Assembly: GCA_030123625.1 (NCBI GenBank)
Contig: CP126121.1
Span: 1,032,179 to 1,096,178, forward strand
Origin: Nitrospira sp.
GTDB taxonomy: Bacteria > Nitrospirota > Nitrospiria > Nitrospirales > Nitrospiraceae
Reading direction: 5' to 3'
Length of the DNA: 64,000 nt
Positions 17,230 to 25,570 of this stretch are shown here, one piece after another (position 1 is the first letter of the stretch; every line of letters begins with the position of its first letter). The notes beneath the pieces were generated by a model. It saw only the letters and a list, made by a program, of their open reading frames with translations. It made no database searches and was not told the DNA's origin. Position numbers and translations under genes: made by a program.

Positions 17230-18414
17230 CTACCGCTGAGGTAAGACCGGAATTTCTCGGCCGAGCGTCGAAGGGTGATCCGACGGGGATTCCAGCGATT
17301 CCCACCCGTTTGAAGGGACCGATGCAACCGCGTCGTCGTTGCTTTCCGCTTCTTTTTCCTTGGCCAGCAGCTCCACTTCCTGAATCAACGTGTCCATCAA
17401 TTCTTCCATCGGAACCTTTCGGACAAGCTTGCCTTTCTTGAACAAAATACCCTTGCCCTCGCCGCCGGCAATCCCGATATCGGCCTCTTTCCCCTCTCCG
17501 ATGCCGTTGACGACACAACCCAGCACCGACACGTTCAATGGAGTCTTGATGTGGCCGAGTTTCTTTTCCAATTCGTTCGCCATCCGGACGACGTCGATTT
17601 CGACACGCCCACAGGTCGGGCAGGCGATGACATTAATGCCTCGATGACGTAATTCGAGTGACTTGAGGATTTCAAATCCGACTTTGACTTCGTCGACGGG
17701 ATCGGCAGCCAGCGATACGCGCAGCGTGTCCCCGATACCCTGTGAAAGCAAGTAACCGAGGCCGATCGAAGACTTCACCGCCCCGGTCATGGTCGTCCCT
17801 GCTTCTGTAATCCCAATGTGGAGCGGATAATCCGATTGATGCGCGAAGAGCCAATAGGCGTCGATGGCATGATGCACATCCGAAGCCTTGAGCGACACCT
17901 TCAGGTTGGTAAAGCCTACGTCTTCGAGCGCATGTACGGCATTGAGCGCCGACTCAGCCAGCGCTTCGGGGGAAGGCCATCCGTACTTCTCCAACAACGG
18001 CCGTTCGAGGGATCCTCCATTGACGCCGACACGAAGCGGAATCCCTCGCTCATTCACGGCCTTAATGACTTCCTCCACTTTCCACCAAGCACCGATGTTG
18101 CCGGGATTGATGCGGACACAATCGACGATACGCGCGGACTTCAAGGCAAGCCGATGATCAAAATGAATATCGGCGATCAGCGGTACCGTCATCGCCGCTT
18201 TAATTTGCGGGAGGGCCTGGGCGGCCTCGTCGTCCGGAACAGCCACACGGATGATTTCACAGCCGGCGGCTTCAAGCTGGTGAATCTGTGCGATCGTCGC
18301 GGCCACATCTCGCGTGTCCGTCGAACACATGGATTGCACCGACACCGGAGCAGCGCCCCCGACCTTCACTTTGCCGACCTGTATCTGGCGAGTCTTTCGT
18401 CTGTTAATGTGCAT
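17230..18414 (-). CDS. ispG: 4-hydroxy-3-methylbut-2-enyl diphosphate synthase IspG (GcpE)
   Basis: 394 residues. The N-terminal TIM barrel begins with RKTRQIQVGKVKVGG and PVSVQSMCSTDT; the C-terminal domain has the 4Fe-4S ligands CPTCGR (near 268) and GCVVNGIGEG (near 303). Converts methylerythritol cyclodiphosphate to HMBPP in the MEP pathway, needing reduced ferredoxin or flavodoxin. A ~40-residue tail after the core is Glu/Ser-rich and not conserved. dxs lies 76 bases upstream on the same strand, and ispH is found at 32790, so three MEP enzymes are in this window. Confidence 0.96.
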   Translation of the reverse strand: MHINRRKTRQIQVGKVKVGGAAPVSVQSMCSTDTRDVAATIAQIHQLEAAGCEIIRVAVPDDEAAQALPQIKAAMTVPLIADIHFDHRLALKSARIVDCVRINPGNIGAWWKVEEVIKAVNERGIPLRVGVNGGSLERPLLEKYGWPSPEALAESALNAVHALEDVGFTNLKVSLKASDVHHAIDAYWLFAHQSDYPLHIGITEAGTTMTGAVKSSIGLGYLLSQGIGDTLRVSLAADPVDEVKVGFEILKSLELRHRGINVIACPTCGRVEIDVVRMANELEKKLGHIKTPLNVSVLGCVVNGIGEGKEADIGIAGGEGKGILFKKGKLVRKVPMEELMDTLIQEVELLAKEKEAESNDDAVASVPSNGWESLESPSDHPSTLGREIPVLPQR

Positions 18415-18490
18415 GGGGTTTTCTCGTGCTTCTCAGTCCGGCTTTCTCTTCACGACTCACAACTCAACATTCAACACTCGCGCTTCGCGT

Positions 18491-20434
18491 TCAGCTTCCC
18501 TGTTCGTCTCCATGCGGATGGCCGACCAGCGCCGTATCTGTGAGCGGCGACTTTACGGCGGGTGCTTTGCCGATCAATTCCTTCACACTTTGATAGATCC
18601 CTTCAGCCGTCAAACCATACCGTTCCCGCAACAGATCCTGTGGCCCCTGTTCGATGTACCAATCGGGTAGGCCCAGGACCTTCGTCTTCACCCCCGTCAT
18701 CCCGGCTTCCGAAAGAGCTTCGAGCACGGCGGACCCAAATCCCCCGATCTTACAACCTTCTTCCACCGTCACAACATAGCGCACCCGCTTCGCCACATCG
18801 ACAATCAGTTCGTGATCGAGCGGCTTCACGAATCGTCCGTTCACGACCGCTGTGGAAATCCCTTCTTTGTTGAGGCGCTCGGCTGCTTCGACGGCCTGCC
18901 ATACCGAGACACCGATCGCAATGATGGCCACATCCGTCCCGTCTTTGAGACGCTCACCTTTCCCGACAGGCAAGGCTTTCGGCACGGGGTCCATTTTCAC
19001 ACCGAGACTCACCCCGCGCGGATAGCGTACCGAAATCGGTCCGTTGAATTCCAAGCAGGTTTTCACCATATGTTGTAGTTCATTTTCATCCTTGGGAGCC
19101 ATGACGACCATATTGGGAACATGCCGCAAATAAGCATAGTCGAAGGCTCCATGATGCGTCGTCCCGTCTTCTGCGACGAGTCCTCCTCGATCGATGCAGA
19201 AAGTCACTGGAAGATTCTGGGTGGCGACATCATGCACGACTTGATCATAGGCGCGCTGAAGAAAGGTCGCATACATCGCCACGACCGGTCTCATGCCCTG
19301 TGCGGCGAGCCCCGCCGCAAATGTGACCGCGTGCTGTTCGGCAATGCCGACATCGTAGAGACGCTCCGGGAATTCTTTCTCGAATGCCGTCAATCCCGTC
19401 CCCTCACACATGGCAGCCGTGATGGCCACGACGCGCTTGTCCTTGCGGGCTAATTTGACGAGCGTGTCCATAGCGATCGCCGTGTATGAGGGGCGCGCGG
19501 CTTTCTTGGCTGGCGCGCCGGTCGAGCGAATGAATGGAGGACAGGCATGGAACCATACCGGATTCTTCATGGCCGGCTCGTACCCAAGCCCTTTCTTCGT
19601 GATGACATGGAGCAGGACAGGCCCTTTCATCCGCAGAACGTTCTCGAGGGTCGGCAGGAGATGTTCAAAGTTGTGGCCGTCGATGGGGCCGCTGTACTGG
19701 AACCCCAACTCTTCGAAAAGCAATCCGGGCAGAATCACGCCCTTGGCGAGTTCTTCGGCTCGGCGGGCGAGCCGTTGCATGTCGGAGCCGATGTGAGGAA
19801 TCTTACCCAAGAGTTGCCCCGTTTCTTCACGCACCTTCCCATAGAACTCACCCGTGATGGTCCGACTCAGATAGGCGGAAATGGCTCCGACATTTTTTGA
19901 GATCGACATTTGGTTGTCGTTCAAAATCACGAGGAAATCTTTTCCGAGTCCTCCCGCATGATGCAGTCCTTCCAGCGTCATCCCCGCCGTCATCGCACCG
20001 TCACCGACGACACAGACGACCTTGTGTTTTTGCTTCATCTGGTCTCTGGCTTCGACCATACCGAAGGCGGCCGACACACCGGTCCCCGCATGGCCGGCGT
20101 TGAACGTATCGTATTCGCTTTCTTCTCGCTTACAGAATCCGCTCAATCCTCCGTACTGACGAAGCGTATGGAATTGTTCGCGCCGGCCGGTAAGAAGTTT
20201 ATGCGTGTACGACTGATTGCTGGTATCCCAGATGATTTTGTCGGTCGGTGTATCCAGAAGGTATTGTAAGGCAACCGTGAGCTCGACCACACCCAAATTC
20301 GAAGCCAGGTGTCCACCGACATCAGCGACCGCTCCGATAATTTGCTCGCGAATTTCCTGGCACAATACCGGAAATCTGTCCGGAGACAACCGCTTCAGAT
20401 CGGCGGGACTATGGATCGTCTTCAGTATGGACAT
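18491..20434 (-). CDS. dxs: 1-deoxy-D-xylulose-5-phosphate synthase
   Basis: 647 residues. Thiamine diphosphate motif GDGAMTAGM near residue 150, the EQHAVTFAAGLA segment with the general Glu of transketolase-like enzymes near 390, and DRGGLVAEDGTTHHG in the pyrimidine domain. Condenses pyruvate and glyceraldehyde 3-phosphate, first step of the MEP pathway. The start was set at an ATG preceded by AAGGAG at eight bases, rather than a further upstream in-frame codon. Read with ispG downstream. Confidence 0.96.
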   Translation of the reverse strand: MSILKTIHSPADLKRLSPDRFPVLCQEIREQIIGAVADVGGHLASNLGVVELTVALQYLLDTPTDKIIWDTSNQSYTHKLLTGRREQFHTLRQYGGLSGFCKREESEYDTFNAGHAGTGVSAAFGMVEARDQMKQKHKVVCVVGDGAMTAGMTLEGLHHAGGLGKDFLVILNDNQMSISKNVGAISAYLSRTITGEFYGKVREETGQLLGKIPHIGSDMQRLARRAEELAKGVILPGLLFEELGFQYSGPIDGHNFEHLLPTLENVLRMKGPVLLHVITKKGLGYEPAMKNPVWFHACPPFIRSTGAPAKKAARPSYTAIAMDTLVKLARKDKRVVAITAAMCEGTGLTAFEKEFPERLYDVGIAEQHAVTFAAGLAAQGMRPVVAMYATFLQRAYDQVVHDVATQNLPVTFCIDRGGLVAEDGTTHHGAFDYAYLRHVPNMVVMAPKDENELQHMVKTCLEFNGPISVRYPRGVSLGVKMDPVPKALPVGKGERLKDGTDVAIIAIGVSVWQAVEAAERLNKEGISTAVVNGRFVKPLDHELIVDVAKRVRYVVTVEEGCKIGGFGSAVLEALSEAGMTGVKTKVLGLPDWYIEQGPQDLLRERYGLTAEGIYQSVKELIGKAPAVKSPLTDTALVGHPHGDEQGS

Positions 20435-20647
20435 AGATGGTCTCCTTCGTTCTTCCCCGTCAGCAACGTGGCCATCACACACGACCGACCCGCACCGGTC
20501 GTTCGGGTGCCAAATTTTGGTGGAGTCTCACACAAGAACCATATGAAGTCAAGCACTTATGGAACATCTCTTGATGAGCTACTCATCGGCCTCATGATAA
20601 AAATGAAGATGAAGATTGTTCCCTCGCGTGAACGCCGGATGGTTTGG

Positions 20648-21859
20648 TTAGTAAGGAAAGTCTAAACCGGCAAAAATGGCTCCTCCCTCTTTACTGAACC
20701 CATAGTCGATGCGCCCGACGACATTGGGCCGAATGATCCCTCGAAAGCCGATTCCCGGAGTAATGCGATAGTCCTTGAAGCTCACATTCTTGTACGAATT
20801 GAAGACTTGCCCGGTATCGACGAACGGCGCGATTTCAAAATCAGCCATGACGCCGGCCAGGCGTGTTCGCAGGACATGAATGCGTTCCTCAACGCTGAAG
20901 GCAATCAGCTGCTTATCGATGTACCGATCGACACCAAAACCACGCAGATTGTTTTGTCCCCCCAACGAGCTCTGCTCATAAAAGGGAACGTCCGAGCCGA
21001 GCGTGGCTTGCAATTCTCCGCGAACCACCAAGATCGCCCGCTTGGATTCACTCGCAAACATCTTTTTGATCTCGACACCATACCTGGAATACAGGGGATC
21101 TACGCCCCGATGGAAATTGTAATTGAGCTCCGCATAGGCCGTAATCGCCATCCCATCAGTCGGAGTCACCAAGTTATTCCGCGTATCATAATGAAAGGTG
21201 ATCCGCTGACCGAGTATCGCCGCCCCGTCCATGCCGGGAGCTTCCGGAAAAACATCTCGGGAAAACGGGAACATTGTCGCTGCTCCCTGCTGGATCGGCT
21301 GCATAATTCGTAGACGCTGACTCACGGCGATCTGCGTCACTTCATTGGCATAGACGCCGAATCTCCAGTTGAGCCGTGTCTCGGATGCCGTGTAGTTAGT
21401 CTGTTCACCTTTTTGGGTCGTCGGGCCTAACCCATAAAAACGCATAGTGGCATTCTTGAAATTCATAGCACCGAACTCGATACTATACCGACCGTTGCTG
21501 AAACCCGGATCGACATAGTTGAACAGAAATTTATGTTCGATCCTCTCCGACCATGACGCCATGCCTTTGAGTTGTTTCCCGCCGGGCTCATACCTGAACA
21601 GATTGAGGGTTCCCCGCATGCCCACGTAAGAGTTATGAATCAACATGGGAGCGAGCAAGTACTTCAGATCCCCGTCCGGTCCGGTGATGAGAGCCGGTAC
21701 GATTAATCCGAAATCGTTGCCGTCGTTTTTGCTGGTACTGATGGCGGGGATAGGAAAAAGTTTTACTTCCGCCTGAGCCTGATCGGGGAACACAAGACAC
21801 AGCGCTCCGATCAACACAAGGAGAAGACGGACCGCACGGCTGCGCATACGCGTACTCAT
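20648..21859 (-). CDS. Outer-membrane beta-barrel, Omp85/surface antigen D15 type
   Basis: 403 residues with a signal peptide (cut near VFPDQAQA, about residue 31). The rest is alternating beta-barrel sequence ending in an aromatic residue (GLDFPY). The C-terminal half has the D15 domain signs: FYEQSSLGGQNNLRGFGVDR (the VRGY-like RGF in a loop) and GIGFRGI strand. There is no room for POTRA repeats, so this is a short barrel-only type. Located directly before mlaC (read downstream of it by 16 bases), it may be the outer membrane partner of the lipid transport operon. Confidence 0.75.
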   Translation of the reverse strand: MSTRMRSRAVRLLLVLIGALCLVFPDQAQAEVKLFPIPAISTSKNDGNDFGLIVPALITGPDGDLKYLLAPMLIHNSYVGMRGTLNLFRYEPGGKQLKGMASWSERIEHKFLFNYVDPGFSNGRYSIEFGAMNFKNATMRFYGLGPTTQKGEQTNYTASETRLNWRFGVYANEVTQIAVSQRLRIMQPIQQGAATMFPFSRDVFPEAPGMDGAAILGQRITFHYDTRNNLVTPTDGMAITAYAELNYNFHRGVDPLYSRYGVEIKKMFASESKRAILVVRGELQATLGSDVPFYEQSSLGGQNNLRGFGVDRYIDKQLIAFSVEERIHVLRTRLAGVMADFEIAPFVDTGQVFNSYKNVSFKDYRITPGIGFRGIIRPNVVGRIDYGFSKEGGAIFAGLDFPY

Positions 21860-21875
21860 GATTCCGCAAACGACG

Positions 21876-22508
21876 TTATGGCGTCTTGGGCTTGCCGGCT
21901 TTTTTGCGGAGTTGATCGACGAGATCCGAATAGGAAGAGGCGCGAAGAATCTTTGTAAACTGTCCGCGGTAGTTGTTCACCAGGCTGACCCCGTCCACGA
22001 CGACGTCATAGACCCGCCAATCATCCGTCTTATTGATCAAGCGATAATCAAGCGGGATCTCCGTCTTTCCCGAAAGCACTTTGGTTCTGACCTCCGCGTA
22101 CTCTTTTTCCGTTCGTTCATTTAAATACTGCACGCCCTCTCCGGAATAGGTTTCGATCTTGTCCGCATACGAATTGGTCAGCAACGTTCGAAAGAGATCG
22201 ACAAATTCCTGTTTCTGCTGATCAGTCAGCTGATTCCAAGGAGCACCCAGCGCCCGCCGGGACATTTCCGTATAGTCAAATCGAGCCGCCACCACGTTCT
22301 CCAGCAGGTGTCGGCGCTCCTCGGCTTTCTCCGGTAGTTTAAGCTCCTTCTCCCGTACGATGCGGAGCACTTCGTCGATCGTCATCTTCATGGAGTCGGT
22401 GGGAGGTCCCGCATATCCGGGTACCGCCATCATTCCAATGCAGAGGACCATCATGAGTCCCGTGAACCACAAGCTGCCGCCTCTCCACCCATTCTCGGTA
22501 TTCCTCAT
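21876..22508 (-). CDS. mlaC: MlaC-like periplasmic phospholipid-binding protein
   Basis: About 210 residues with a signal peptide ending PGYAGPPTDS. The MlaC/Ttg2D pattern is clear: TEMSRRALGAPWNQLTDQQ, then VDLFRTLLTNSYADKI, and a C-terminal WRVYDVVVDGVSLVNNYR. MlaC shuttles lipids across the periplasm between the outer membrane and the MlaFED complex. The ATG at 22508 lacks a good ribosome site at normal spacing; a GTG five codons upstream (22523), close behind GAGAGG, may be the real start. Next to mlaD with about 80 bases between. Confidence 0.88.
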   Translation of the reverse strand: MRNTENGWRGGSLWFTGLMMVLCIGMMAVPGYAGPPTDSMKMTIDEVLRIVREKELKLPEKAEERRHLLENVVAARFDYTEMSRRALGAPWNQLTDQQKQEFVDLFRTLLTNSYADKIETYSGEGVQYLNERTEKEYAEVRTKVLSGKTEIPLDYRLINKTDDWRVYDVVVDGVSLVNNYRGQFTKILRASSYSDLVDQLRKKAGKPKTP

Positions 22509-22591
22509 CGCTATTGTCACAACACCTCTCTTTCTATACCACTCACATGATCTTCCGGTCACACCTGACACCAGATGACACAGAGGTCCGC

Positions 22592-23038
22592 TTAGTTGAC
22601 CTTCCCATGGACGTATTGGCTCACCAATTCCTCAAGGTCGAGGCCAGATTCAGTATCACGAATCGTGTCGCCAGGCTTCAGTGGGTCTCCCCCTCCACCC
22701 GGCGAAAGCGCAAGATATTTTTCTCCGATGATCCCCCGAGTTTTGATCGAAGCGATGGTGTCGGAATACAGTTTCGTCCCATTCTGAACCGCCAGCCTCA
22801 CCATCGCCCGATCCTCTTTCAGATTGATTGCCTTGACTCGACCCACCTCAACGCCGGCGACTTCCACGGCTGCTCCGGATTTCAGCCCTGTGGCTGAATT
22901 GAACAGGGCATTCACTTCGTAGACATCTCCACCGATCAGTTCCAATTTACCGAGTTTAATCGAGAGATAGCTCAAACAGACGATCCCGACCAACACGAAC
23001 ACACCGACGATCAGCTCCAACCTGCTTCTGTCCATCAT
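22592..23038 (-). CDS. mlaD: MlaD-like MCE-domain protein
   Basis: 148 residues. One N-terminal membrane helix (about 8-26, LIVGVFVLVGIVCLSYL) and a single MCE domain (about 38-120) with KSGAAVEVAGVEVGRVKAI and the RGIIGEKYLAL segment. MlaD forms a hexameric ring that carries lipid above the MlaFE transporter. Compared with E. coli the tail is short. The gene upstream in the operon is mlaF, separated by a palindromic repeat. Confidence 0.92.
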   Translation of the reverse strand: MMDRSRLELIVGVFVLVGIVCLSYLSIKLGKLELIGGDVYEVNALFNSATGLKSGAAVEVAGVEVGRVKAINLKEDRAMVRLAVQNGTKLYSDTIASIKTRGIIGEKYLALSPGGGGDPLKPGDTIRDTESGLDLEELVSQYVHGKVN

Positions 23039-23051
23039 GGCGCTCCTCTAG

Positions 23052-23173
23052 CAGGCTGTTGAAAAAGTCCGCCAGCGGCGTTCTCGCATCGATCCGAGGC
23101 TCAACATACCGAAGCGTATGCCTCGCCTCTTCGCGTGCTGCGGCCTTGCTGGACAGGATTTTTGACCAGCCTG
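23052..23173. repeat. Dispersed palindromic repeat between mlaF and mlaD
   Basis: 122-bp element with inverted ends: left CAGGCTGTTGAAAAAGTCC, right GGATTTTTGACCAGCCTG. Same family as copies at 1-45, 2702-2912 and 58534-58617, though the interior differs from the 211-bp copy. It lies inside the mla operon, where its hairpin might affect expression of mlaD, mlaC and the barrel gene. Confidence 0.8.
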
Positions 23174-23208
23174 CGGCTCTTGTGAATGGTCTAAGACTTC
23201 AGCATCTG

Positions 23209-23967
23209 CTAGTCACCGGAACCCGCCTTGGTCAGCGACACCGTCCCGCCGACCGAGATGAATTCCCTGATTTCAGGATCGGTCGTCCGTTGAAAGTCAG
23301 CCGACTTCGCCATGGCGGCTATTTTCCCGCGTTTCAACATCGCGACATAATCGGATATCCCGAATATCTCCGGAATCTGATGGCTCACCATCACGGCGGT
23401 AAACCCGAACTTCCGCTGCATGCTCATGATGAGATCGTGAATCGATTTGGCCATGAGCGGATCGAGGCCCGTCGTGGGTTCGTCGAAGAGAATAATTTCC
23501 GGTTGCATCACCAACGCGCGTGCCAACCCGGCGCGTTTCCGCATACCCCCGCTGAGTTCCGCGGGGAACTTGTGCCCCATCCCGGCCAGACCCACTTGAT
23601 CTAACTTCTCTTCGACACGACTGGTCACATCCTGGCCTTTCATTCGTAGTCTTTCTCTGAGCGGAAACGCTACATTTTCGAAGACAGTCAGTGAGTCGAA
23701 CAACGCCGCCCCCTGAAACAGCATCGCGAACCGCTTGCGCACTTCGTTGAGTGCTTGGCCGCGAAGCCGAGAAATCTCGACTCCATCGACCCACACTTGT
23801 CCGGCATCAGGTTGGAGGAGCCCGATCATATGTTTCAGCAGCACGCTCTTGCCTTCGCCGCTTCGACCGATGATCGTGGTGAGCTTTCCTTCAGGGATGA
23901 TGAGATCGATGCCCTGCAAAACCGGCTGATCTCCAAACGCCTTCGTCACGCCCACGAGCTTCAGCAT
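23209..23967 (-). CDS. mlaF: MlaF-like ABC transporter ATPase
   Basis: 252 residues. Walker A GRSGEGKSVLLKHMIG (about 33), ABC signature LSGGMRKRAGLARAL (about 140), Walker B ILFDEPTTGLDP (about 165), and the switch His in MVSHQI. Supplies ATP hydrolysis to the lipid transporter with MlaE and MlaD. Two bases separate it from mlaE. Confidence 0.95.
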   Translation of the reverse strand: MLKLVGVTKAFGDQPVLQGIDLIIPEGKLTTIIGRSGEGKSVLLKHMIGLLQPDAGQVWVDGVEISRLRGQALNEVRKRFAMLFQGAALFDSLTVFENVAFPLRERLRMKGQDVTSRVEEKLDQVGLAGMGHKFPAELSGGMRKRAGLARALVMQPEIILFDEPTTGLDPLMAKSIHDLIMSMQRKFGFTAVMVSHQIPEIFGISDYVAMLKRGKIAAMAKSADFQRTTDPEIREFISVGGTVSLTKAGSGD

Positions 23968-23969
23968 GA

Positions 23970-24737
23970 TTACAACAACAATGATGTCAGAAAATAATCC
24001 CAGATGAGGATCAAGACCGATGACAACACGACCGCCTCCGTCGTGGCGGTGCCGAGTCCTTCGGCGCTCATCTTGGTGTGGAAACCTTTATAGCAACAGA
24101 CCCAGCTCACGATCAGACCAAAACTGATAGATTTGAGAATGCCGCCATAGACGTCTTTCCACTCGACCGCGGCTTCGATGGAATTCCAGTAGGAACCGGC
24201 GTTGACGCCGAGGAGGTCCACTCCGACAAGGTGACCGCCGTAGATTCCCACGACGTCGAAGATCGCGACCAACAGAGGGACGCCGATCAGACCTGCCACA
24301 AGTTTCGGCGCAATCAGGTATTGAAGTGGATTGACGGCCATGGTATCGAGCGCGTCGATCTGTTCCGTGATCCGCATGATGCCGATCTCCGCCGTTATCG
24401 CGGAACCGGCGCGCGCCGTCACCATGAGCGCAGCCAAGACCGGCCCCAATTCACGAATCATGCTGAGCGCCACCGCGGAACCTAACAGCCCTTCAGACCC
24501 GAACTTTCGCAGCGTATAGTAGCCTTGCAGCGCGAGCACCATCCCGGTAAATGCCGCCGTCAGCACGACGACAAACGTCGACTTGTAGCCGATGAAGTGG
24601 AGTTGCTTGATGATTTGCATGCCGCGTAACGGCGGACGCGCCAACCAGGCGAACGACGCCGTCACGAAGATCAGCATCCGGCCCATCTCCTCGACATAGG
24701 TCAAGGCCCATCGTCCCACACATTCGAGTAGCGTCAT
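23970..24737 (-). CDS. mlaE: MlaE-like permease
   Basis: 255 residues with five or six membrane helices and the DUF140 signature: SMIRELGPVLAALMVTARAG, AEIGIMRITEQIDAL and MAVNPLQYLIAPKL. Permease of the MCE lipid transporter. The ATG at 24737 is two bases from the stop codon of hpnG, so the mla genes are in one operon with shc-hpnG. Confidence 0.95.
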   Translation of the reverse strand: MTLLECVGRWALTYVEEMGRMLIFVTASFAWLARPPLRGMQIIKQLHFIGYKSTFVVVLTAAFTGMVLALQGYYTLRKFGSEGLLGSAVALSMIRELGPVLAALMVTARAGSAITAEIGIMRITEQIDALDTMAVNPLQYLIAPKLVAGLIGVPLLVAIFDVVGIYGGHLVGVDLLGVNAGSYWNSIEAAVEWKDVYGGILKSISFGLIVSWVCCYKGFHTKMSAEGLGTATTEAVVLSSVLILIWDYFLTSLLL

Positions 24738-24739
24738 GG

Positions 24740-25570
24740 TCAAATCAGCGAGAATTCTTTTTTATGCCGCTCAGTCGTCATCGCCGCCACATAGCTTCGG
24801 AAAAATGCCGTCAAGGCCTCTGCTGCGACCAGACTCTGTCGACGAAGCCTGTGAAGACCCAAGAGGCATGAAGGAGCGGCTAAGACAGCACCGATACCCT
24901 TGAGCCACCCAGTGGGCCTGAGAAATAGATTGAAGTCAAGCGGAAGATCTTCGTCCAGAAGATCCGAAACAGATCGGATGATCACAAAAGGGACCTTCGC
25001 CCGTTGCGCTTGAGCAGCCAAGGCTGAACTCTCCATATCGAGACCGATGGCCTGAGTGCTCAGCGCAAACTTTCGTTTTTCCGGGGCACTGCCGATTATT
25101 CGATCGGTCGAGACAAATCGCCCGATGTGCTCAGGCGGCACCAGAGTCTGGATCAACGCCATAACGAGATCCCGCTCATTACCCGGCCTGTCGAGAACCT
25201 CTATTCTCGACTGCTCGCTGTGCATTCCTCGATGTACCACTTCACGGCCTACTAAGAGCGTCCCGATGTCCGCAGCAATGAGCGCGCAGGCAAATCCCGT
25301 CGAGACCATGAGGTTGAACGACTGGTCGCCGAGCAATCGAGCGGCATTTCGCTCTGCCTTTTCAAGACCGACGCCGGTTTGAACAAGCCAATATTCCCGG
25401 TCGTCTACGGCGCACACGCTTACAGGAAGATTGCCGATTCGACGGTTAACGCCGGGAGGGAATGCCGACCGCACCGCGCTCATTTCCCATGGGGTCGCGG
25501 CAAAAATGGCGATCCGTTTAGGCGGCACAGTATCAGATGAGCGCGGGGAAAGAGAACCGGAGGGAGTCAA
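24740..25570 (-). CDS. hpnG: Hopanoid-associated nucleoside phosphorylase HpnG
   Basis: About 276 residues, purine nucleoside phosphorylase/MTA-SAH nucleosidase fold: RIAIFAATPWEMSAVR at the N-terminus, TGVGLEKAERNA, and DMESSALAAQAQRAKVP (the purine site). HpnG cleaves adenine from adenosylhopane formed by HpnH, leaving ribosylhopane. The start is uncertain: a TTG at 25570 overlaps the end of shc, and a GTG at 25528 is an alternative. Context (directly after shc) supports the assignment. Confidence 0.88.
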   Translation of the reverse strand: MTPSGSLSPRSSDTVPPKRIAIFAATPWEMSAVRSAFPPGVNRRIGNLPVSVCAVDDREYWLVQTGVGLEKAERNAARLLGDQSFNLMVSTGFACALIAADIGTLLVGREVVHRGMHSEQSRIEVLDRPGNERDLVMALIQTLVPPEHIGRFVSTDRIIGSAPEKRKFALSTQAIGLDMESSALAAQAQRAKVPFVIIRSVSDLLDEDLPLDFNLFLRPTGWLKGIGAVLAAPSCLLGLHRLRRQSLVAAEALTAFFRSYVAAMTTERHKKEFSLI